A stretch of DNA of 64,000 nt from Fonsecaea monophora. Taxonomy: Eukaryota; Ascomycota; Eurotiomycetes; Chaetothyriales; Herpotrichiellaceae. The stretch lies in the NCBI RefSeq assembly GCF_001642475.1, contig NW_019173999.1:1-64000 (forward strand), in the 5' to 3' direction. Position 1 is the first letter of the stretch. Each line of letters starts with the position of its first letter. Position numbers and translations under genes: made by a program. Positions 33,310-43,740 of this stretch are shown one piece after another. A model generated the notes under the pieces. It made no database searches and was not told where the DNA came from. It saw only the letters and a list, made by a program, of their open reading frames with translations.

Positions 33310-34277
33310 TCACGCAGACGGCCTCAACAACTCAGAAACAACAGCATCTAGATTTTCTTGCGGAAGAGCGAGCAGAGCGTTGTCTAGCTCTCTTTCATCC
33401 CCATAATTTCCTCCTCTACCTCTGGTGTACCACCCAGCTCGCACAAGCCGTGGGATGGCACTGGCGAGGTCACCGTCCCGGAGACTTTGCTGTCCCGCCT
33501 TGATCTCGTCCTCGCCTGAAGTCCGGACGACCTTCCAACGCGAGGCGCTCGATTTCTCCAGCGCCTCCAAGATGTCATTGAGGCTCAGGGTGAATGATGC
33601 CACGTAGACGAATCTGTTCGCGGTCTCGTCGGGATGCTGCAAGGTCTTCACGACCGCCTGGCCGACAGTCGATAAGGTTGTCGTGGAAAATCTGCAGGCG
33701 CCGTCGTCCCATATCAGGGCCTCCCTTTTCTTCAAGTCAAACCCGAGAAATCCAGAACTCAACCCCTGGGACATTTTGTTATCAGACACGATTCACGCGC
33801 TTTGGGGTCTGTCGGACAAATAATACATACCCAGTCGAAGAAGGGGCCAGTCACCAAGACTGACCAAGTCAATCCCGTCTTCTCTCGCTCCTTGAGATAA
33901 TCCAGAATGTCGAGCTTGATCTGAAAGACCGGGGGCCGAAGCTCTGTGGACCTCGGATTGGCGCTGTCTCCGCCAAACTCGCTGGGTATGAACCTCTGGA
34001 CGCCCGCCTTGATGGCAACGTCGATGAGTTTCTTCTGTTGGCCTACCGCCCGGAAGCCGACCGCGGACACAACGGCGTCTTGGCCAGACATAGCTTCCAG
34101 AAGAGATTCCTCCGAATAGTCTGTCTCAAACACCTTGACGGGGCCGGCGAATGACTTTGACCTCGCATCCCTTGTGAGCACACTCACTTCAAAGGAGGAT
34201 GGCGTGGAGAGAAAAGCCTGGACGATCGACGGCCCAAGGTTCCCACCAGCTCCGACAATGAGCACTTTGCGGATCAT
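33310..34277 (-). CDS. NmrA/isoflavone-reductase-like oxidoreductase
   Basis: Two exons (34277-33831 and 33765-33310, 65-nt intron with donor GTATGT) give 300 residues, the usual family length. It begins MIRKVLIVGAGGNLG, the GxxGxxG NADP-binding turn of NmrA-like and isoflavone-reductase-like proteins. It continues with VSVLTRDARS, DAVVSAVGF, AGVQRFIPSEFGGD and the lysine after PPVFQIKLDILDYL, which is the catalytic lysine position in plant reductases of this family. The middle has VLVTGPFFDWGLSSGFLGF across the splice. The C-terminal half is a cap for the substrate. Members either reduce aromatic or phenylpropanoid-like substrates or act as redox-sensing regulators. Its 3' end faces transporter 1 across 256 bp. 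Confidence 0.87.
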
Positions 34278-34885
34278 GTTGGCGGTGAAGAGTCGACCTG
34301 CTCGCCAGCCCTGATGTTGGAAACCAGGAAAGAGGGATATCCCCCGGGGAAGAGAAGCATATTAAACTGTACTTTAAGACTGACAAAATCCGGTTAAATC
34401 CAGCCAGTCTCAGGAAGCTGGTAGACTCTCGGTTACGCGGCAACTTTGTCAATCTTACCGGAAAGCAGAAGGGGCAAAATAATATGTAGGTACGCGAGGT
34501 GGTGTTATTCTTGGTTATAACCCCGAGGCATTATTCTGAGAGCTTTGAAATCGTATGTCCCTGTACGACTTCCAAGTTCAATGCATAACACCTTTGCCGG
34601 TGAAGAATACGCTCCGAAGTGTTCTACATAATCTAGAGGCAACTTAGTCATGATGTACTTATGCATGCATCCAGTATCCGGTATTGACAGCAATCTAAGC
34701 CATGAAGCAGGATACCAAATAGTTTCCTTAGGTTGTGAATTCCAGAATGGACTATATGAGAACGTTCAGTCAGGTCACAGTGCCACCCAGATGTGTTCAA
34801 AGGCTTCGGTCCTCACGCCCTCGTGGATCATTTTGTGAAGGTAGTCAAACAGGCTACACTGAAGGACCGCTGATTTCCGAGTCCC
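34278..34885. other. Intergenic, no gene seen
   Basis: This lies between the 5' end of the NmrA-like gene and the 3' end of transporter 2, both on the minus strand. It should hold the NmrA-like promoter and the transporter terminator. No coding pattern is visible. Confidence 0.5.
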
Positions 34886-36590
34886 TCAGACTTTGTGCAC
34901 ATCAACTTCCTCGAGTCCTGATGTTGCGATTTTCTCGGACCCTGTTGTTTGATTCCGGAGCTCTTTATGGACATGCTCCTCCGCCTGCTGCATAGTCTCG
35001 GCAACCTGTGAGTCTAGGTTAGCAACCAGTAAGGGAACGGCGAAGCTTCTAATCAGGTCACTTACCTCGTCACCAAATAACGCGGCAATCTCTTCAAGGG
35101 TTTTGCCATTGGTCTCGGGATATCTGAATCAGCTTAGCTTGGATCACAGCGACAACAGCACAGATTGACACTTACGCAAAGTATACCAAGGGGACAAAAA
35201 TTGCATCCATGCACAGGAAGATCAGGAAATACCGCCAACTGATCGCTTGGATCGCGAGAGGTCCGACTTGTACGAGCAGAACGGTCACGGCATTGAAGGT
35301 GGCCAGTCCTGTGGCTGTCCCAGCAGCACGTATTTCTGTTGGGCATATTTCTGGGATGTATGCATACCCGAAGGCATTCATCACCCAAGCATAGCCGAAC
35401 ATGAAAAGGAACATTGACCAGACGCCTAGTTTTCCGAGAGTGGCATTCGTGTTGCCGGACCTCTCGTACGACGCCCAGAAAGCTGTAAGGAGAGTGGAAG
35501 CGATCATTACGATGGTGATCGAGATGTAGAACGACTTCTTCCTTCCGATCTTGTCGAAGTAGTACGTTCCGCAGCACGTGGAGATGATGGTGACCATTCC
35601 CCATACGCCGACCAGTACCAGAGACATCTTGTTGCCAATGCCGAGTGCAGCGTACCTGCAAATCGTTGTAAGCTTCCACACGAGAACAGAAGTTCAGGGA
35701 TACATACAACAAGACCTGGTAGTTTTGGAGAGGCACAATTCCCGTCAGTTGTTGGAAGGTGTAGAAGGCAATGATCAAGACAAATCTGTGGATGTATGAC
35801 TTCTTTGTGAAGATGGTCTTGAAACCTCGGTTCTGCGACCTCTCGAGCTCGATCTGCGATTTGATCTGATGGAATTCTCGTAGGTAAAATTCCGGATCTT
35901 TGGGGTCGCTGTGCATCTTGCGTAGCACTTCCAGAGCCTCATCATCCCGACGTTTAAGCAAGAGCCATCTCGGCGACTCTGGCATATACAAGGAACCCGC
36001 GGCCATAAGAGCAGGTGGGATGAACTGGAGTCCAAGGAAAATCCTCCACGCAGAGTTGCCATTGACATATGACAGCCCCAGGCCCATCCATTCCGTCAAG
36101 GCGTAGGCGGACGACAGCATCAAGCTGGGAAGCATCAGCATTGCCGCCGGTACCGCAGGCTGTCACAAACTCACTTGTACAGCCCACCGACCGAGCCACG
36201 GATTTTCGGGGGTGAGATCTCGCTGGCGTAGGCAGGGCACAGGCTGAAGATAATTCCACAGGCAAACCCTCCCACAATGCGCCCGACCAAAAGCATGGCA
36301 AGGTTGCGAGCGGCCGTCTGCAACACGGCCCCAACGACGGCGATGGCACAAGCTGCTCGAATTGTACGCAGTCTACCGTACTTGTCAGGCCAGTACCAGT
36401 TGACATAGCTTCCGAAGAAGTTGCCAGCATAGTAGCACGACCCAACAGCACCCAGAGTTGTAGTATTCAAATTGAAGTATGAGATGAAGGCAGGGTATCC
36501 GAAGATAGAGGTGCTGAGTCCGGAGTCGTATCCATAGAAAAGGGCACCAGAGGATACATAAAGAATTGCTAGTAGGTTGAATCTGTTCAT
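34886..36590 (-). CDS. MFS sugar-porter-family transporter 2
   Basis: Five exons (36590-36175, 36124-35708, 35655-35176, 35123-35066, 35005-34886; introns 50, 52, 52 and 60 nt) give 496 residues. I chose the ATG at 36590 (MNRFNLLAILYVSSGALF). The sugar-porter pattern is complete: GYDSGLSTSI in helix 1, DKYGRLRT (loop 2-3), GRIVGGFACG, YASEISPPKIRGS, PESPRWLLLKRR, QQLTGI in helix 7, KIGRKK (loop 8-9), a helix-10 PEICPTEIRAAG and the YPETNGKTLEEIA end. It is quite diverged from transporter 1, so the two are not a recent duplicate. It starts 433 bp from the divergent Zn2Cys6 regulator, which suggests co-regulation. Confidence 0.9.
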
Positions 36591-37023
36591 GATGGGCGGG
36601 CGGTCACTGTGGAGGACGTTCTTGTCTATCACGCCAAAGGTAGATGAAAGTGAAGTCGAGATTGCGAACGGTCGACCATTTTATGCAGAGTCCGCCGCTG
36701 GCATACATATTCCATCGCCCGCATGGCTTCCATTTTGACCTCCTTTCAAACCAACGCTGCGAGACGGGTTACAACAATAGGTTCGGGTGGTGGAGGCTCC
36801 ACAACCCCAGCTTCAAAGTAAATGTCCGGATGCGTTGCCAGCCTCGGGAACATGGCGGGGTTGCGGAGAAGAAAATGCATTCCCCGGTCCCGTGCAAAAC
36901 AGTTCAATTTCGACGCCGCGCCATATTTATTGTTCTCGTTGCCCCGGGATCGCGGCTACTCGTCTTCTCGCCGAGGGAACTTTGCACCTGCAATCATTGC
37001 ATAGTCAGTGCTTGAGCCGTCAA
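36591..37023. promoter_or_regulatory. Divergent promoter (transporter 2 / regulator)
   Basis: These 433 bp drive both transporter 2 and the Zn2Cys6 regulator. CGG triplets, the usual half-sites of this regulator class, occur several times (for example two CGG triplets flanking GAACATGG near 36847-36860). A TATA-like CATATTTATT lies near 36922. Autoregulation is possible but unproven. Confidence 0.4.
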
Positions 37024-39800
37024 ATGAGCGCATCCGTCGATGATCCGGCGTGGTCAGGCCAGTTGGGGCCACCGACTCACCTCGTCCAGACGCTGAGAAA
37101 ACGTGCTTCCAAAGCTTGCAAGATATGCCATGCCAGGAAAATCCGCTGTGACGCGACACTAAAGCGATCTGGGCAGGCGTGCTCTTATTGCATGTCGCTT
37201 GGTACAGAGTGTGTGCTGGAACAGTCATCTTCTGGGTGAGGATGTCCTTCACAAGGGGAATGAATAGCTGATCAAAATGACTGATGCTTCTCCACGATTC
37301 GTGAATGGTTTAGGCCCTCAAAGAAACGCAAACGTGCTAGAAGCCCGTCAAGACCTCAGCAAAGCACTTCCAGCATCCTAGCCGTAAATTCACCCTCACA
37401 AAATGCTGGTCCCATTGGTGCCAGCGTCCGGGGAACCGATGCCTCCCCTGGAGTTGTCGAATCTCTGCAGGCTCGAACTCCTCAAAACCCAGTCGCACCT
37501 GCAATAAGCAGACACAACAAGTCGATGTCAGCTCGGACTCCCGACGTCGGTAACCAATCCAATACTCAGATCGAGACTGGAGTTGACAGCCCCCGAACCC
37601 CGGACCAGGTGTGGACGAGTCCTTTGGACTTTGTTGACGGTCCACCAGAACCGCATGCTTCCCTCACCAGGAGATCACCATCGCAAAATGAGGCGTACCT
37701 GTCCGACCAACACCGAGCCGGCTCTGTGGCGCCATCCAATGGCGATAAGCGAATTGTGTATGCGGATGATACGTTGACACACTGCGTCCTCCCTCACATG
37801 ACCGGTCACCGTTCGTTCAACGCATCCGACAGTCGAGAAGGCGACCGCGTCGAACCAGACAGCCCGAACATGGCGCGAGTTACAATAACCTGCCCACCAG
37901 TGCCCTCCCTTACCTGGTTTCGACGCGAACTGGACCCAACAACCAAGACTTTCTCTCACTTGGTCGCTGAAGATATCACGTACCTGTGTAAGGTCAAGGG
38001 AGTACTGGCATTTCCACCAGTCATTACCTGTGACCTGCTGATGGGATGTTTCGTACGCCACTTTTTACCAGCCTATCCCGTCGTGGACAGAAATGACCTG
38101 CAAAGAATCTACCTGCGTTTCCGGCGTGGCACCATCAGCTCCCCCTTGCTTATGCATTCAATCTTCTTTGCAGCTTGCCAGTATATGGATGAGAACACAT
38201 TACAAGAAGCCGGGTTCAAGAAGAGGTCGACGGCACAAGAGTACTTCCACACCCGAGCAGCACTCCTCTATTCCTTCAACTGCGAAAAAGACCAGCTCAT
38301 GCTCATTCAATCTCTCGTTTTTATGAGCCCTAGGTGGACGAACTATAGCGAAGAAAAAGACATCCGCTTTTGGACAACATGTGCATGCAATTTGGCTTTC
38401 ACGATGGGCTTGCATAAAGCTATTCCTCCATCATCCAGATTATCACAGCATCAGAGATGTCTGTGGCGGAGGATCTTTTGGACTCTGTTCGTGAGTAGAC
38501 TATTTGCTTATTCCCTTGCATGATGCTTTTATCTAGTGGCACTGGCTGACGCATCATACTGCAAAGGTACGCGACTATAATGTCGCGCTCGGTATAGGTC
38601 GTCCGCCAGTGATCAACCTCGAGGTCGTGGATGTTGAGCTTCTCTCTGAGTCTGACTTCTACGAGACGGCTGCTGTTGAAGGCGCAGAAAGATCTGGGGA
38701 ATGCCCAGTCGACTTTTACTTCTTCAGTAAGGTCCATAGCGCGTTCATGACCGACTTGATCGCGCTCTCGAAAATCCGTACGTCGAACCTGCCAATATCG
38801 CGCATCCTACCCTAGTCGTTCAGTTTCCTCAGAACACAAGACTGCACCGCTCCCTTTGTGCATAAAGTCACCAACTCTATTGTGCCGCATGCTGACCAGT
38901 AATAGTGTCAGAAATTTTCACCATGAATGTTGAGCATCGAAGACACGAGGACTCTCTCCTCCCACGCCTGATCTCCGTCAAGACGCGTCTGGAACAGATG
39001 GACTTGGCTTCTGAGCGTGCAACTAGATCGTACACGACCGCAGACGCTCTGGTTGAATATTCAATCTGGCCGATCTCTGTCGAACTCAACCGTCAGAGAA
39101 TTATGGCCTTGAACTTCAGAGTCATGCACAAGGTACTACTCGAACACGACTCTGGATTTTCTAATAGTCTCACCGTCCAACAAGTTCGGGATGGCATTAT
39201 CAAGTGTGCTGCAAGGACTATGGCGCTATATGAGGAACTTCTCTCATCGGACGTATTGAAGTACAGCCACAGTTTTTTGTAAGTGTCAATGTGAGCCCGT
39301 GCAAGAGATGGTAATGATAACTGACGAGATATGGACAAAGAAATACCTCTCTCTTCAACGCGCTCATCACCTATCTCGAGGAAGTAAAGGATAATCCACG
39401 AGACTCTAGTCGGGCGTCCATAGCTGTCAACAAAATCCAACTTGGCCTGTTGATACTCGGAGAGCATCGCAAATACTGGAACGCCGCTCGCTGGTCATAC
39501 TCTCTCTTCAAGTTCTGCGTCGATCGAGACTTCGAATTTCTGCAGAACCTCCCCAGGCAGTCCCGATGGCATTCACCAGATGCCGGGCCCACGCCAGTGC
39601 AAGGACCTTCGTTCTCACCACCTCCTACTAGCACCATCGAAGAACCACCTTGTATGGCGGACTTCAATTTCGGTGAAATCCCCATTTGGGATTCCTCATT
39701 TGTGGATTCGCATTGGCTTGCGGAATGGTTTCCCATCACCCTGGATCAGTCACAAGTCCAGGCCCTTAATTCGGAGGCACCGATGGAGCAAGAGGGCTGA
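37024..39800 (+). CDS. Zn2Cys6 transcription factor, cluster regulator candidate
   Basis: Five exons (37024-37235, 37314-38490, 38567-38777, 38906-39278, 39341-39800) give 810 residues in frame. The DNA-binding domain has the six zinc cysteines C32, C35, C42, C53, C56 and C63 in KACKICHARKIRC and ACSYCMSLGTEC. A basic linker follows directly after the first splice (PSKKRKRARSPSRPQ). The fungal-specific regulatory domain spans about 270-600, with ITCDLLMGCFVRHFLPAYPVVD, HSIFFAACQYMD and RRIFWTLFVRDYNVALGIGRPP. The C-terminus is acidic and aromatic (FNFGEIPIWDSSF), typical of an activation domain. It sits in the middle of the catabolic cluster and is the natural candidate for its inducer-responsive activator. 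The 128-nt fourth intron boundary (38778-38905) is the least certain. Confidence 0.88.
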
Positions 39801-39947
39801 CCAAGTAGATTTGATTCGGATGACATTTCTTGGATATGGGACTCTCCATGATACCTACCAGTTTTCTTTCGGTCAAAAATGGGGTCCAGAACATTCAAGC
39901 AGTCGGTAGTAGTAATAATGTATACCCTATTTAATCTTCATGCATCG

Positions 39948-41178
39948 CTAGAGCTGTGGGATCACACCTTCCAATTTCATTGTGTCGAATATTTTGCACA
40001 AGTCTTTTCTCGTGTCAAAGCGGGTTGTCCAACCAAGCTCCCGTGCGGCTTTGTCCATACTGACCGAAGCGCCCCAGGTAGCGTATCTCATGATCCATCC
40101 GAAAAAGGACCACGTCGCGAACTTGTCGCAAGCGTCCTTGTCCCCCCCGTGCTTCGCCACCAATTCCTCCCATACACCACGCTTCAGCTTTGATTCGATA
40201 TCGGCCTCAATGTCGAATCCGGCTCTGGTCGTCACCGGAACCCCAAAGTACTGACCCATACTTTCCCAAATCTCCCTGAACGTGAGTCCCTTCGGATCCG
40301 CGTCGACGATGTTGTACGATTGGTTTTGGGCGTTTGGATGGAGGGCAAGACGAGTTGTGAAGGCAGCGATGTTCGCCGCCGAGGAGAAGTCCTGTCGCTT
40401 CTCGTAGCACCCTTCGCCCTCGGATGGCACGGAAAATACCGCCGGCTCGCCGAGATACTTTTGCATGGTAAAGTACAGGGCGGCCGTGCACGTAAATGAC
40501 TGTCCGCTACCTGCCCTGGAAAGTCAGCCTTTCGACATGCCTGATTTCATGGCAAATTAATTCCCTGGAACCAAAGATTCTGAGCCATGTGAGAAAAAAA
40601 AACCCCTCACCAAAGCTGAACCCACTGATCAAGAATGGACGCGTCGTCGACCAGGTCCACTTCCTGTGTTTCTGCAGCTCAAACATAAAGTCCTCTTGGG
40701 GGTAGTAAAAGTTGGGCGGGCCCTCGAGCCCGAGTCGGCCGAGGTCTTCGGTGACGGGCTCCTTGGGCGGTGCTTTGAAGTGAAAGCCGTAATATTTGGC
40801 CCCGTTTTGGAGCACGACACGCTGGAGTGTGTCCTTGTTGATGTCATCGACCGCGGTCAGGATGTTGATGAAAAACTTCACATTGTATTCGTATTGCTTC
40901 TCGAACGCGTCATGGTGGATGTATGCCATGTGGAAGAAATGTGTCACTTTGGTGGCGCCCATGTCCCGGAGTGCCTGTGAGATCGAGCCCACGTCGGAGT
41001 TGAGGTCCGCCTGGCCAAATACCACCCTGGGGTCCTTCGAGAGCCGGAATGGTCGTCGGCGTGAAGTTGCGATAATTTTGGTCCACTGAGGCTCCGAGGC
41101 GAGCTGCCGGATCAGATAGTCGCCGGTGACGCCGTTCGCCCCGGTCACAAGGGCGACCAGTTCTCCAGACGGTGCCAT
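39948..41178 (-). CDS. PRISE-like enone reductase (SDR superfamily)
   Basis: Two exons (41178-40611 and 40510-39948, 100-nt intron) give 376 residues, the usual length for progesterone 5-beta-reductase/iridoid synthase-like (PRISE) enzymes. The start MAPSGELVALVTGANGVTG gives the NADPH-binding GxxGxxG (13-19). IIATSRRRPF holds the arginines that select NADP. HFFHMAYIH, NVKFFINILTAV, the catalytic-type tyrosine region NFYYPQEDFMFE and TTRPFLISGFSFG follow. The second exon has SYNIVDADPKGLTFREIWES and MGQYFGVPV. PRISE enzymes reduce activated C=C bonds in enones; fungal relatives occur in biosynthetic and degradative clusters. Here it would prepare or process a cyclic enone for the neighbouring monooxygenase. 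Its 3' end faces the regulator across 147 bp. Confidence 0.85.
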
Positions 41179-41804
41179 GTCGGTCTCTTTTGCGTCGTCC
41201 CAAGCTCCCAGCCTACGTTGCCGTCTTTGAATCTGCGTCCCGTGAGAACGACCTTGGTCAAGGTCTTATACGCTGGCGGTGGCAATGATGGTGGCAGTCC
41301 AAAACACAAAGCCGTTTGAGCGCTTACCAAAGCCTCTCTCCTCTCCTCGGCTTGCTCGAGGGGATTGAAGTTTTGAAGGGTTGAGCTTGCCTCGGATAGT
41401 TCTAAAAGCGGGTCAACCCCACTGAGCCTATGATGAGCTAACTGAAGAAAGGGTTGTATTGGTCCCAAAAGGTTCTGGTCTTTTGCTGGTTTGTTCTCGG
41501 TAACTCTACGCTACTGGAGGAAACATGGTCATGTAAAAACACCACCAGACACCATGTGCTTTCGAGACAACTTACGACTACAGCAAGATTGTCGATGGCC
41601 ACGTATGACGTTGGCTTATTCTGCGAATTCGCGTGGAGGCCCCCTGGGCCAGATCAGCGTTGCTGACAAGTCTCTGATGCAGCCTTGCTAACAAGATCTT
41701 GCGCCGAACCTATAGGAACAACAACGTCCTCTTTCTGTTAGGATGTTGTCCAACGAGAAGTCTTCTATGCGGCCAATTTTGTCTCCAAATACAGAAATTG
41801 AGTC
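41179..41804. other. Intergenic, no gene seen
   Basis: This lies between the 5' end of the PRISE-like gene and the 3' end of the hydrolase, both minus strand. It probably holds the reductase promoter. Frames on both strands lack protein-like patterns. Confidence 0.5.
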
Positions 41805-43084
41805 TCATGGTGCCATAAGTTTCGCCTGAAGAAACTGAAGCAGGATATCCCAGCCCCGACGGGTTACCTCGACAACATGGCCATTGAATGTCATGAAACC
41901 ATGGCAGGCACCCGGTACGAATTTCAGAATAGCTTCATTTCCTGCCAACTGCCACCGTGACGCCATCAAGATGCTATCATCTACCAAGCCATCCTCAGTG
42001 CCGACCAAAAACAACGCCGGAACCAAGTCGCTGAGCTTGTTGTACGCCGGTGAGATGGTGGCGGCTTTTCTCTGGTCAGGTGTGCGACCAGGCAGGTATG
42101 CGTCGAGAAATTGCTCGGCGTCCTCGTAGTTCAAAATTGGAGTCTCTGACCTCTCTAACCCCCGTAGAGAGGGTAGAGCTGAAAGATCAAAGTTACCGTA
42201 GCTGAGAACGACCCCTCTGATACGAGATAGCAGTCCTCGTTGTTGCAGATGAAGGACAACAAGAGCAGAAAGCGTAGCACCGGCAGACTGGTCTCGCTCG
42301 TCAGTGTCTGTCTCCTATGACTCTGGCCGCCAATGTTCTCCACACAGACTCACCTCGCCGCCGATGAAATTCAAGTCACAGTCCCACTGTGAACTGTCAG
42401 CGTCGTCAACTGGTGAGAGAAGAACACAGAGATCCTCCTGACCTTTTCTTGTGCGTGCTGTTCAAGCCAGTCGGCGACGGTGCAGCAATCTTCCAATGCA
42501 GCTGGATAAGGATTTTCTGGTGCAAGGCGGTATTCGACCGAGACCACAACCAACCGAGCGGACCGAGAGATCTCAGCCAGGAGAAGATCTTGACTGTGCC
42601 GTTCGCATCAGTCACAAGACCCCGGGTAGTTGCCAGTGATGAAACTACTAACCTATCCGCAGAGCCGAGGACATAGCCACCACCGTGGATGTGATAAAAG
42701 ACTCCAATCGGTTTTGCGCCAGGAGGTTGAAACAGACGACATTTTATGGCTGGCCCATGATTCGATTCAATACTGATCTCCTCTGCTTCTCCCAAGAGCA
42801 TAGGTCGAGGGAAAGGTGTTGCGCCCTGGGCTCGACGCTGGCGGTATTCCCGGGCTCCACACTAGTTCTTGGGGTCAGGATCATTGCAGAAGGGAGGCGT
42901 TGTATCCCAGCCGAGATCGGGGTTTCCATACCTTCCACCACTTTGTATCCCTCAGTCCCAGCTCAATCAGCTGACTATTGAGCTGTCTCGTAGCCGTAGT
43001 GGTCGCTCCCTTGTGGAAGGCAGCTAGGTCAAGTGAGAGATCAGACTTCAACGACTTATCGTCATTGGACAAGAACTCGCCCAT
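41805..43084 (-). CDS. HSL-family alpha/beta hydrolase (esterase)
   Basis: Five exons (43084-42932, 42861-42653, 42593-42443, 42386-42354, 42287-41805) give 342 residues in frame. The fourth exon is only 33 nt and encodes WDCDLNFIGGE; it joins the next exon right at the nucleophile. Motifs are the oxyanion-hole HGGG (110-113) in YHIHGGGYVLG, YRLAPENPYPAALEDC, and the GxSxG nucleophile Ser183 in GGESAGA. The triad is completed by Asp280 in GTEDGLVDDS and His310 in GACHGF. This is the hormone-sensitive-lipase family of carboxylesterases, acting on small esters or lactones. It shares a 656-bp divergent promoter region with the Baeyer-Villiger-type monooxygenase, the classic enzyme pair in which one makes an ester and the other cleaves it. 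Confidence 0.9.
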
Positions 43085-43740
43085 TCTTGCTGCAGTTTCG
43101 TAGTGTGGCGGCCAATCAAGGATAAATTTCGTAGTCAGAACACATTGAACTGACACAAAATATGGTAGTCTGATCAGATACCAAATGGAAAAATCTGATC
43201 GAAGCTGACACAACGATATCGACACGACTTGAGAAGTATACCGCGCTTTACACCCGGTGACAAAGAGGCTCTCCCCAATTGTTCATTAAGTTTACTCGAG
43301 CCTCACCGGCACTATGACACGGACTACCATTAGTCAGTGGTGACCTGATCTCTTTGGTAATCATAGTGTAGGCATCAAAAACCCCCTTTGAGTGGTCTTA
43401 GACGAGTCTCAGCTGGATCCAGGTCATCTAGAGAAACATGGCATTGGTGGTGTTCCGCCCCGGGCTCCGCTCGTGTCAGGAGATTCTGCCAAAGAACTTG
43501 CGTGCCGCGGCAATTTATCCTGAGCCAAGGACGGCTGTTTCGAGGCAGGCCATGTACTTGCCGTGGCAACTGGCTCTGGTTGCGTGATTGGTGCTTTTTC
43601 TACATCTTCCTCAAGAGCTCAAAGCATCGGCCTTTGCTATATTTGCTTGTAGACAGAATGTAGCGCAGAATAATAGCTCTCCGTCCGCTTCGCTTCCAAA
43701 TTACTGTTTGTTGTCTTCAGTTCCTCGAAATCACCTCAAG
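43085..43740. promoter_or_regulatory. Divergent promoter (hydrolase / monooxygenase)
   Basis: This spacer lies between the divergent starts of the esterase and the flavin monooxygenase. A direct repeat CGG-N10-CGG occurs at 43307-43322, a possible Zn2Cys6 site. The arrangement suggests the two enzymes are switched on together. Confidence 0.45.
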
